Shown in pieces: positions 55,383 through 64,000 of a DNA stretch of 64,000 nucleotides (position 1 is the first letter of the stretch; each line of letters begins with the position of its first letter). The notes beneath the pieces were generated by a model. That model was not told the DNA's origin and did not search any database. It saw only the letters and a list, made by a program, of their open reading frames with translations. The position numbers and the translations under genes are program-made. The stretch comes from Hsuehochloa calcarea (taxonomy: Eukaryota > Streptophyta > Magnoliopsida > Poales > Poaceae). Location: NCBI GenBank assembly GCA_036346395.1, contig CM070615.1, forward strand, positions 26,035,282 to 26,099,281. The letters are read 5' to 3'.

Positions 55383-57375
55383 TGTGGATATCATGGGGAT
55401 ATGCTCCAGATCTTAGGATGATGTGACAATTGGCAATGACATTAATGGTTTGTCGTTTCTCGGGTTTTCGACAAAGTTTCAAACTTTATTCGGACTTTAC
55501 GGGCGGGCGGTCTGACCGCCATAGCACGGCGGTCCGACCGGTCCCAAATCGTCGGACCGGCCATGTGCGCCGGTCGGACCGGCCGTGACCAAAGGTGGTC
55601 AAAACAGGCTGGGCCAAAAATAGAGGGTGTAGGCAAGTGAGGGGATCCCATTGTTCTTGCTCCCATAATTTTTGGAGTCTCCAGTAAAAAGTTCTATTGG
55701 TTTAAAGTTTCCAGAGGTTTGGATTTTCGGGGTTGAAAATTGGCTAAGTCCTTACGGTGGTCGGTCGACCGCCTTTGGCCGGCGGTCCGACCGCAAGCAA
55801 GGCAGCCGATCGCCCCGAGGCCACGGCGATCGGCCGGTTACCTGAACGTCGCTTCGTCGTGGCGGCGTTGTTCGTTGGTTAGGTCAAAGTCATGAGTTTG
55901 ATGCATATGTGTTGCATGATGCATGTTTTGACTAACGTGGGTCAAGTTGCGAAGAACTTGTTCCCGCTTCGATTTGCTTGTCTATTGTTGTGCAAGTTGC
56001 TTGGTGGTCAACGACGGTCAACGGCGAGGATGATCGGGACGAGGCTTGGAGAGCTTAGGTCGAGCGATCGACAATCTTGGGTGAGGTCAATGAAATCAAG
56101 TATGGTGCGAATGGACAAGGATGACCGAACGGACGATTCGGTCGATTGGTTTGATCAAGCGGCGCGGAGTCGGTGCAAGTGCCATGGTGGTTTCGGTGGA
56201 GCCGGATGGGAGAGACTTGCCGACATGGAAGGCCGTTGATCAACCTACACGTGGCGGAGCATGCGAAGTGCTTGCGAAGATGGACTCGGTCTTGGAGAAG
56301 GACCGAGAAGGGTATTTTGGTAATCTTACCAAATATCACTTTGGTGACCTTTGCCTACCCACGGCGCAAGACAGCGCAAGAGAAGCGGTTTAGGTTAAGA
56401 GGTGTTGTAGGCGGCGCTTTAAAATGCGTGCGTGTGTGACCCGCTTGTGTTGGGCCTTAACGGAGCCCATTTGAGTTAATCTTCTAGAAGGTCTAAGTCT
56501 CCACTATAAATAGAGGAGGGAGGTGGCTGCACCCTCCAACTCTTTATCATTATTGAAACCCTAGTTTTGGCTTAGGAGAGGATTAGTGGAGGTTAGGGTT
56601 CTAGAGAGTTTTGATTTGATCTTGTGCTCTTGGATTGAGCTTTGTCCTCCATTGATGGAGTGGCTGTAAACCCAAACCCTATCAATCAATCCAAAGAAAG
56701 TTTTGATCAAAGATGTGTCTCTTTGCCCTTCTTCTCTCTATTTGGTGATTTTGAGTCTTTCTTTGATTCGCATGTTTTTGATTGATTTCTTTACATGATA
56801 TAGCTTGCTGTGACATGTGGGAACCCATCTAAGATCATCTTGATCATCAATCACCCACGAGCAAGTTTTGGGTCACGTTTTCGTTTTGACTCGGTTTTGA
56901 ACCATCCATCTCTCAAACTGAAAAATGTCGTAACTTTTCCATGGATCTCCATGATCTTCGATTGGAATAGGTTCCTGACATCCTAGAGAAGGTGTGTTCC
57001 AAGTTTCATGAAGTTTGGAGTTGTAGATCAAAAGTTAGACCTATTTGCAACTTCGTTTTTCGGGCTGATTTCACTGTTCATCGGCTGGAGGTCAGACCGC
57101 CCTAGCTAGAGGTCGGACCGCCCCTTGGAGAGGTCAGACCGCCCCTGAGTAGAGGTCAGACCGCCCTTCTCTTAGGAAATTAAGTTTCGGTTGTTTTTGG
57201 TTGTTTTGCTTCGGGGTTTTGATTGGATTCAATCCTAGTCTTCCGCTGTACTGGTATATCGATCTTCATAGCTTCTATAGCTATTGGAGTGAAATTTGTG
57301 TTGAATCTAATCGTGGTTGAAAAAGTGAGCGTGCTCCTATTCACCCCCCCCTCTAGTCGCCTTTTCGGTCCAACA
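55383..57375 (+). mobile_element. 3' LTR of the SIRE-like Copia element
   Basis: 1993 bp, TGTGGATATCATGGGG to TTTTCGGTCCAACA, followed by TSD CTATG. Differences from the 5' LTR are mostly one- or two-base indels in GC-rich or homopolymer sites. Confidence 0.95.
56504..56512 (+). promoter_or_regulatory. LTR TATA box (3' LTR)
   Basis: CTATAAATA, the counterpart of 47343-47351. Confidence 0.55.
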
Positions 57376-57902
57376 CTATGACACACCCGTCGGTGTTCAC
57401 TTAGGCCCGCATTTAACAAAATGCAGGGATCCAAGTCCCGTATGAAGAACGTTCCATACGGGGATCCAAATGTGCCCATGTTGGAATGGTGGGTCCTATG
57501 TGCCTATACTGGAATTGATGGGTCTTTATTTTCCACTCCCGTGGAAGAAACATGAACAAATGAATGAATGGAATGAAACATGAATAATGAAAGACATCAT
57601 CTCTTTCAACATAGGTTAACGGATATGAAAGGAACATGAAGCATTGAATGTAATCATAGATCATAGAAATAACAGTATGAATACAAGCACTCATCACTCA
57701 TCAACATAAAGAATTACAATATACTTGCCTTCCGCTCTGCGAAGCGTTATGAGGCAAAACGGAAGCTGCTACATTCGAATTTCCCCCTCCTACACCAATT
57801 AAATATATTTGAATGAGGAACCACGTGAATAGGACCACGCTCAAACCATCTAATCGCAACATCCTAACCCAAGGATCACAAAGTCGATCTACTCACATAA
57901 AC

Positions 57903-60187
57903 CTGTAACACCCCAGCCCAACACTGAGCCTAGAATGCCACCACACTACTCTCTAATCTAATAATTATCGACACACTATAAAATTACAGCAAGAAAACAA
58001 CAATAAACGTGTCCATGGATCACAAAAGAACATGCATAACTATGGTTCAAACGATAATGAATACGCAAGGGAAACAAAACCAGGTAAACAGTCCAAAATA
58101 GCAACAACCAATGAATCCAAATTATTAAAGCAAATAGTCTAGTCCAAACGTTGTCCTAAACTTTATTCAACCTCTAACATGTCCAAGAGTAAACCAATAT
58201 TGAATGAAAAGATTATTATGGCGAATGATCATGTGTTGTCCATGTGCTCTACACGCTCTCAGTTACGGCGCCCTCGAAGATCACCTAAAGACAACAAAAG
58301 AGCAAGGGTGAGTCCACGACTCAGCAAACACATCCATAAACAACGAACAATAATAAAACCACAGCATTCAATAACTTCATTATCATCACAGGTACTTCTA
58401 TTTGATTCACATCCATTAATCTCATGTATCAATGCAAATCTAATCTACATGTCCACATGCACTTCTTTCGCGTATACCGGTATAGCATGAGTGAATGCTC
58501 GCGACAACATTCACTCTCAAGCCCGTTCCTCCAAAAGGATCGGGGACCTCCTCCACTCCCGTGGAGTTGTGATCATTCATGATCACCTGCTCATATGCAA
58601 AGATGCTTATGAATGCAAACATGCAACCTCCATCATAAACATCATATCCAACTTTTCATCAGGTTTATCAACAAAGATATAATCATGTCATTCCATTGTT
58701 TGCAATTAAACAAGATAAAAGCACAACAATAATGGTAATAGAAGATAAAGAAAGCAAATGATCAATCATTGATCGCCGCCTACCATGCACTTGCCTTTAC
58801 TAGTTGCGACGCACGATTTGGCTAGCGAGATGGCAACAAGCACGACGCCTCCTATATTAAATACACAAACTTCAATACAAGCTATAGCAACAAGAATAGC
58901 AATCAATATACTTCGCTCCTACCGTCCCCAAATATACCACGTTACTCGGTGCGAATAGTTACCCGTAGCTGTCTTAGTACTAAAACGAACGTAACTTTTG
59001 ACTCGAAAGTCCGATCACCACAAACCACCCCATTCTGGATTCTTCATAAAATTATCCACATTTTCTTAGATTACGAAGACTTCTAATTAAATCATCTAAC
59101 CCTCCGTTTCTAGCCCAGAAAGTCGGTCTGCCCGCTTCGGAACAGCAGTCTTACTAAATTCATAACTTTTGTTTTACTCAACCAAAATTCGCGTTCTCAG
59201 ATTCTACAGAACCATTGGACAATTATCTACATCTTTCATGTAGATCAAAAACTCTAATTAGTGGATTTACTATTTTTAATAACCGATCTACCAAAACAGC
59301 GCCGAAAGACGACAACCGCAAAGACAGCAGTCTTCCAAAATTCATAACTCGAATTATACTTGTCCGATTGACATGTTTAAATATGCTATAGAAAGGTATC
59401 GAAATTATCTACAATTAACTAGTAGATGACATTTCCAAAATTCGCCATTAAGATACCCTAATAAATCGTACACAGAACAGCAGGCTAAATAGATCTAATA
59501 ATCGGTAAAAGAATTACCAACCAAAACACGTCGGCCAAGCAAGGAAACGGATGACGTGCGGCAGCAGTTCTCGGACTCGGCGTCAAGGAAAATCACCAGC
59601 AGCTAACAGCACTCGGCGCTTCCAGGAAACCACGCGGCGGCGATAGATTCGCGCGATCGGCAGTAGCCTCGATCGGCAAAGCGAAAAGCGGCGGAAGAAG
59701 AAAGAATCCTAAGACACAGAAGAAGAAGCAGAGCAGCAAGAACACAAAGAATAAGATAAAGAAATAAGAAAGACAATGAAAGGCGAAGCAGGGGGGCTCG
59801 GCTCGAGCGATAGCGGCAAAGAAGAAGAACAGCGACCACGCGGTCTCGGCAGCAGATCCTCCACGCGGCTCTCTACAAGAAGCAAGCAAGCAGAAGCAGC
59901 GGCCGCCAGCGCCGCAAGCAAAGAATGGCGGCAGAAGAAAAAGGTCATTGGTGGCGCGAAATTTTCCAGGAGAAAGAAAAAACTGGCGGCGCGGCTTGGA
60001 TAAAAAAAATGAAAGGATTGCTAGGGTTTCTAAAAAATTCCCACCATCTATTTATATAGCTCATAAAAATTCTGAAATATCCTATTTCCACATATACTAA
60101 ATTCTTTAATTACGCACAAGCCCTAAATTCTTTAACTAATTAATTTATTATTAGTATTGCTATTATTATTATTTTCAGAATATTACA
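57903..60187 (-). mobile_element. 3' LTR of the chromovirus
   Basis: 2285 bp; minus strand from TGTAATATTCTG (60187) to GGCTGGGGTGTTACA (57903). The last 30 bases match the end of the 20193-21940 LTR. TATACCGGTATA lies at 58473-58484. Confidence 0.9.
60048..60059 (-). promoter_or_regulatory. LTR TATA box
   Basis: The minus strand reads CTATATAAATAG about 130 bp inside the LTR start, the expected place for an LTR promoter. Confidence 0.55.
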
Positions 60188-60203
60188 TTCTACCCCCCTT
60201 AAC
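60188..60203 (-). other. polypurine tract
   Basis: The minus strand reads TTAAGGGGGGTAGAA directly before the LTR start TGTAATATT. Confidence 0.85.
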
Positions 60204-60259
60204 AGAATTCGACCCCGAATTCTACTCGCCGTTCTACTCAAATAAAAACTACACTGCTG

Positions 60260-60731
60260 AAATTAAACAACAAAATAACACGTACCCGACGTGAACAACT
60301 CCGGATATTGCTCGCGCATGCGAGACTCCAACTCCCAAGTCGCCTCTCTCTCGGACTGATGCGTCCACAGCACCTTGACGTATACCAACGTCTTGTGCCT
60401 CAGCACTCGCTCCGACCTCTCCAGAATGCGCGCCGGACACGACTCAACTGTGAGGTCTTGCTCAATAGTCAACGGCTCTAATGAAATCTTATGCTCTGGA
60501 TCTCTCAAAACTTTCTCAGATCGAGACGTGAAACACATTATGAACTCCACGCATGGACTCAGGAAGGTCCAGGCGGTAGGCTAACTTCCCAATTCTTGCA
60601 ATAATCGAGAACGGTCCAACGTACCTCGGGCTAAGCTTCCCTTTGGTACCGAACCGAACAATACCTTTGGTGGGAGACACTCTCAAGAGCACCTGGTCAC
60701 CCACCGCAAACTCCAAGTCACGCCTCCTCAA
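60260..60731 (-). pseudogene. chromovirus integrase tail and chromodomain
   Basis: The minus strand gives RRRDLEFAVGDQVLLRVSP and FGTKGKLSPRYVGPFSIIAR, KLAYRLDLPESM, VHNVFHVS (60731-60516), the integrase GPY/F module. After a frameshift comes the chromodomain PARILERSERVLRHKTLVYV then KVLWTHQSEREATWELESRM and REQYPELF (to about 60290). Chromodomains of this group steer integration toward marked chromatin. The aromatic residue set is partial in the frame as read. Confidence 0.85.
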
Positions 60732-61520
60732 ATCAGCATAACTTTTACATGCGCTCGAGCCGCTAACAGATTCTGCCTCACCATGGCCACACGCTCAACG
60801 GTCTTCTGAATCCAGTCCGGACCCAAAACTGCCTTCTCTCCAACTGCATCCCAACAAAGCGGCGATCTGCACTTCCGCCCATAGAGAACCTCAAATGGCG
60901 CGGCTCTAATACTGGAATGGTAACTATTATTATAAGCAAACTCTGCAAGTGGCAACTGGTCCTCCCAACTACCCTTCCAAGATAGAACACAAGATCGCAA
61001 CATGTCCTCCAAAGTCTGAATAGTACGCTCTGACTGCCCATCTGTCTGTGGGTGAAACGCTGTACTCAGGCGGAGCTGTGTGCCCAATGCACTCTGCAGA
61101 CTCTCCCGTAACTTGAGACAAACTTGGCGTCCCATCGTAAACGATGGTCTTGGGCACACCATGCGGTCTTACTATTTCACGCACATAAATAGGAGCTAGA
61201 TCACTCATTTGAATTTGTCGTGCGAATAGGAATAAAGTGTGCGACTTCTTTGAAGCGATCCACCACTACCCAAAGCGCATCCTTCCCTCGCGTGAACGAG
61301 GTAACGCCACCACAAAGTCCATAGAGATATCATCCCAAGGCCACTGGGTACCTCCAAAGGCTGCAATAACCTGCGGGACGCTTATGCTCGGCTTTCACTT
61401 GGCGACAAACACCACAAGAAGCCACATAATTAGCAATGTCCACCTTCATTCTTTTCCACCAAAAATTTCGCATTCAGATCTCGATACATCTTAGTCTCAC
61501 CGGGATGAGCGATTATGGAG
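60728..61520 (-). pseudogene. chromovirus integrase (H2C2 and core)
   Basis: The H2C2 zinc finger is spread over frames: HSIIAHPGETKMYRDLNAKF near 61515, then NYVASCGVCRQVKAEH near 61420. The core follows: IYVREIVRPHGVPKTIVYDG (about 61185), RLSTAFHPQTDGQSERTIQT then LEDMLRSCVL (about 61070) and PLAEFAYNNSYHSSI, FEVLYGRKCRSPLCW. Core Asp in IVYDG (usually IVSDRG) and the Glu of QSERT are visible. Frameshifts at about 61160 and 61220-61440. Confidence 0.85.
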
Positions 61521-62432
61521 TGCGATGTGCCTCCCTCAAGATATCATCTTTGACCTCCGCCTTTTGCGGCACGCAAAGACGTCCTTTAAACCTCAAAGTA
61601 CCAGAATCGTCCATGCTAAAATCACTCTCTTTGCCCTCATCCAGACGCTTCCTAACCTCCTGTAATAGCCGGTCACTCTGTTGTGCTTCCAGACACGGTG
61701 CGGAATAGCCGACTCGAATCAAGCGTGTCTCAACAAGTGTCGTGCCCGCATAACAATAAGATATTCCCATGCGATCAAAATCAGCAATGAGGCAATCTAG
61801 AGTAGCGGGAGTCGCCTTGCGACTAAGAGCATCCGCAACTACATTGGCCTTGCCTGGATGATACTGAATGGTAAGATCATAGTCCTTGATCAATTCCAAC
61901 CACCTCCTTTGCCTCAAATTCAGATCCTTACGAGTGAAGATATATTTGAGACTCTTGTGATCACGTGAAAATATCACAAGGCTCACCGTATAGATAATGC
62001 CTCCAAATCTTGAGAGCAAAACAACCATGACCAACTCCAAATCATGAGTGGGATAATTCGCTCGTGCTTCTTTAACTGCCTCGACGCATAAGCAATCACC
62101 TTACCGTCTTGCATGAGAACACAGCCAAGACCCACTCGAGACGCATCTGAAAAGACTGTGAACCGCTTTCCCTGCTCGGGAAGAGTGAGAATAGGAGAGG
62201 TCACCAACCTCTCCTTCAAAATGCAAAAACTGCGCTCACACTCATCAGTCCACTGGAATCTCACACCTTTTTGAGTAAGCTGAGACATCGGTTTGGCGAT
62301 GATAGAGAAATCCTGCACAAAACGCCGATAATACCCAGCCAATCCCAAGAAACTCCTCACCTCCTTCACACTAGTCGGCCTCTTCCAATCCACCTTTGTG
62401 GAGACCTTACTAGGATCAACAAACAATGCCAC
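61521..62432 (-). pseudogene. chromovirus RNase H
   Basis: RPTSVKEVRSFLGLAGYYRR then FVQDFSIIAKPMSQLTQKG, FTVFSDASRVGLGCVLMQDG, KVIAYASRQLKKHE (62432-62030) and, in the next frame, HKSLKYIFTRKDLNLRQRRW, LELIKDYDLTIQYHPGKAN, VVADALSRK (to about 61810). Catalytic Asp in SDAS and ADALSR are present. One frameshift at about 62040 separates the halves. Confidence 0.92.
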
Positions 62433-62441
62433 GAGGGTTAA

Positions 62442-63180
62442 TCACATGACCCGAAAACCCACTTCTGAAATCCAGAACTCACACTTCTTCAACTTAGCAT
62501 AGAATTTGTGCTCTCTCAAAGTATCTAAAACCAGCTTCAAATGACGCTCATGATCCTCATTGGTCTTGGAATAGATAAGAATGTCATCAATGAACACCAC
62601 CACGAAGTCATCTAGATACTCGTGCAACATGTTGTTCATGGTCTCCATAAAATGGCGGTGCATTAGTCAACCCAAAAGACATAACTTTATACTCATAATG
62701 CCCATACCGGTGGAGAAAGCGGTCTTCTCTACATCCACGCTCACGCACACGGATTTGATTATACCGATCGGAGATCAATCTTGGAGAACACTTGAGCTCC
62801 ATTCAACCGATCAAACAAGTCCTCAATGCGGGCAATGGATATTTGTTCTTGATTGTGGCGCATTAAGCGCACGATAATCAATACACATGCGCCAACTCCC
62901 ATCCTTCTTCTCTCGTGAGCGAGCAGAGCTCCCACGGCGATACACTACGCTGATCAAACCTTTAGCCAACAAATCATCCAATTGCTTCTTCAACTCGTCA
63001 TGAAACGGACGTGCTAATCGATATGGAGACATCGAGATGGGACGAGTACCCGGAACAAGATCAATGCGAAACTCCACATCTCGCGCAGTGGCAAACCCTA
63101 AGCTCGGTAGGGAACACATCTGGTAATCACTAACCACTGGAATCTCCTCAATCTGCGAAGCCACGCTCGGTTTCGGCAAG
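62442..63180 (-). pseudogene. chromovirus reverse transcriptase
   Basis: Motifs in order on the minus strand: FRIDLVPGTRPISMSPYRLA-like start (about 63080), KKQLDDLLAKGLI, KKDGSWRMCIDYRALN (about 62930-62880), YNQIRVRE (about 62760), YGHYEYKVMSFGLTNAP (about 62700-62655), MHRHFMETMNNMLHEYLDDF and VVVFIDDILIYSKTNEDHE (62663-62550). The catalytic box is FIDD. The frame breaks at least three times. The polymerase copies element RNA to cDNA in the cytoplasm. Confidence 0.92.
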
Positions 63181-63289
63181 AGCTAAAAAGCCAGATTTTC
63201 CTTCGCACGACCGGAAGACCAAATAATATCTTGAAAGAGAGCGCGAGGCGCACTCCTGAAAAGTCAAAGTCTCCCGGGCGAGGTGCGCA

Positions 63290-63500
63290 CGAGGCATTCT
63301 CGTAAACAGGATATCACGGCTCGATATGAGTGCAACCAATCCATACCCAAGATAACGTCGAGCGGCTCCATTTGAATAACTATCAAATTCGCCGTGAACT
63401 CCTCTCCATCAATAATAATAGAACACCGGGACAAGCAGTAGAACTCGCAATAATACCCCCAGGAGAACTAACTAACACTGACCGAGAAATCCACTGCATA
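63290..63500 (-). pseudogene. chromovirus aspartic protease, C-terminal part
   Basis: The minus strand encodes EFTANLIVIQMEPLDVILGM then DWLHSYRA (about 63390-63310). LDVILGMDWL is the conserved C-terminal block of Ty3/Gypsy proteases. The catalytic DTG segment was not read with confidence. Confidence 0.7.
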
Positions 63501-63783
63501 CTCAAGTTCGCTCTCCTAGCAAACACCGTCGACACAAAGCGAAAAGGTAGCCCCGAATAAAAAGGACTAAAGCATCAAGCGAATCCACAAGCAAAGTACT
63601 GTCACCACGTCAGGCGACCGCGGACTCAGCTGTGGGCATGGCGTACACTCGAGTGGCGCCATGGCGAAGAAGACGACGGCGGGCGGAGAGCCCCAACGAT
63701 CTCTTGTGGCGGTGCGGTAAAGCTGGTCGTGCAACTGGCGGTGCGAAGGTGGCGCCGCCGAGTACCCTCTTTGGGCGCCCAAG

Positions 63784-64000
63784 TCAAGGAAATGGCATCG
63801 GCGGAGGAGCGATCATCATCCGGAAAGATCCTCGAGCAGACCCATCAAGAAGAAGATGGCACAGCTCCCACTTGATCACGCTTAGCGGGTTACGCGACAC
63901 ACCGCTCCTTGTGACGATCGGCCGGCCACACCGCGGCAATCTCCGTCCAAGAGCACTCGGCGGCGCGTGTCCATCTCCGCACTTAAAGCAAAGCATGCCC
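63784..64000 (-). pseudogene. chromovirus gag zinc knuckle (partial)
   Basis: LCFKCGDGHAPP near 63990 is a CCHC knuckle start (C-x2-C...GH) with an indel before the last Cys. It agrees with gag lying upstream of protease; the rest of gag is beyond the window end. Confidence 0.55.

Larger units (their letters stand above)
46233..57375 (+). mobile_element. SIRE-like Ty1/Copia retrotransposon, structurally complete
   Basis: Paired LTRs (46233-48199 and 55383-57375), PBS at 48201, PPT ending at 55382 and a perfect TSD CTATG (46228-46232 and 57376-57380) define an 11143-bp element. Domain order gag, protease, integrase, RT, RNase H is Copia. The LTRs look very similar over most of their length, which suggests recent insertion, yet the reading frames are broken by many small indels. 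A long 3' non-pol region (53640-55382) is typical of the SIRE/Maximus lineage, which sometimes carries an env-like frame there. Confidence 0.95.
45630..57902 (-). mobile_element. Tekay-like LTR fragment, split by a Copia element
   Basis: The plus strand starts TGTAACACCTCAGCTATTTG at 45630, the reverse complement of a Tekay-like LTR end. It runs to 46232, is interrupted by the Copia element 46233-57375, resumes at 57381 (ACACACCCGTCGGTGTTCAC) and is cut at 57902 by the start of another Gypsy LTR. It carries TATACCGGTATA at 46215-46226. Joined pieces give about 1.1 kb of a roughly 2.1-kb LTR. Confidence 0.8.
57903..64000 (-). mobile_element. Tekay-like chromovirus (Ty3/Gypsy), 3' part
   Basis: Read from 64000 downward: gag zinc knuckle, protease, RT, RNase H, integrase, chromodomain, PPT, 3' LTR. 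The order with integrase last is Gypsy, and the C-terminal chromodomain makes it a chromovirus. The 5' LTR and most of gag lie beyond 64000. It is inserted in an older LTR of a related family (ends at 57902). It is the best preserved Gypsy copy in the window and serves as key to the relic at 9830-21940. Frames are broken by small indels. Confidence 0.93.

Noticed and set aside
59593..59948. Membrane protein encoded within the chromovirus LTR
   Set aside because: The hydrophobic frames are the reverse strand of an AAG/GAA-rich LTR segment just after the TATA box; not conserved in the other LTRs by eye.

Overview
This is a plant nuclear window, almost certainly from a grass (Poaceae). It holds one recognisable host gene, a FRUITFULL/SQUAMOSA-type MADS-box gene on the minus strand (coding exons between 30200 and 23012). 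Nearly everything else is LTR-retrotransposon sequence, much of it nested. Element boundaries rest on TG...CA termini, 5-bp target-site duplications (TSDs), primer-binding sites (PBS) and polypurine tracts (PPT) read directly from the bases. The organism call rests on the gene's exon structure and on the style of the SIRE-like Copia and Tekay-like Gypsy elements; no species is claimed.

Layout. 1-4436: two truncated minus-strand Copia gag regions. 4437-8320: the 5' LTR of the second, split by a Gypsy solo LTR (5349-7540, TSD ATAGC). 8321-9829: unassigned DNA, a plant-mobile-domain-like gene fragment and a hAT-like transposon end. 9830-21940: a decayed plus-strand Tekay-like chromovirus with two solo LTRs nested in it (11161-13384, TSD TGGGT; 16094-18158, TSD GTGGT). 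21941-22330: a cluster of short inverted motifs. 23012-30320: the MADS gene and its core promoter, with a 3.5-kb Copia element (24016-27515, TSD AAGTA) in intron 3. 30321-33432: promoter-distal DNA with a SINE-like relic.

33438-42986 is the most unusual feature: a minus-strand LTR element (TSD CTTTC) with no recognisable gag or pol. Its interior is mostly one GC-rich minisatellite of about 74-bp monomers (about 33885-40258) arranged as two successive blocks of about 3.2 kb, followed by two further short tandem arrays and an AT-rich insert that may be captured host DNA. 43002-44881: a Copia solo LTR (TSD GATGT). 45630-57902: part of a Tekay-like LTR, split by a structurally complete SIRE-like Copia element (46233-57375, TSD CTATG). 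57903-64000: the 3' part of a minus-strand Tekay-like chromovirus with protease, RT, RNase H, integrase, a chromodomain, a PPT and the 3' LTR; its 5' end lies beyond the window.

Most pol reading frames are broken by small indels even where LTR pairs look young, so some frameshifts, possibly including one in the last MADS exon, could be consensus errors of the assembly rather than biology. No CRISPR, rRNA or bona fide tRNA gene was seen.
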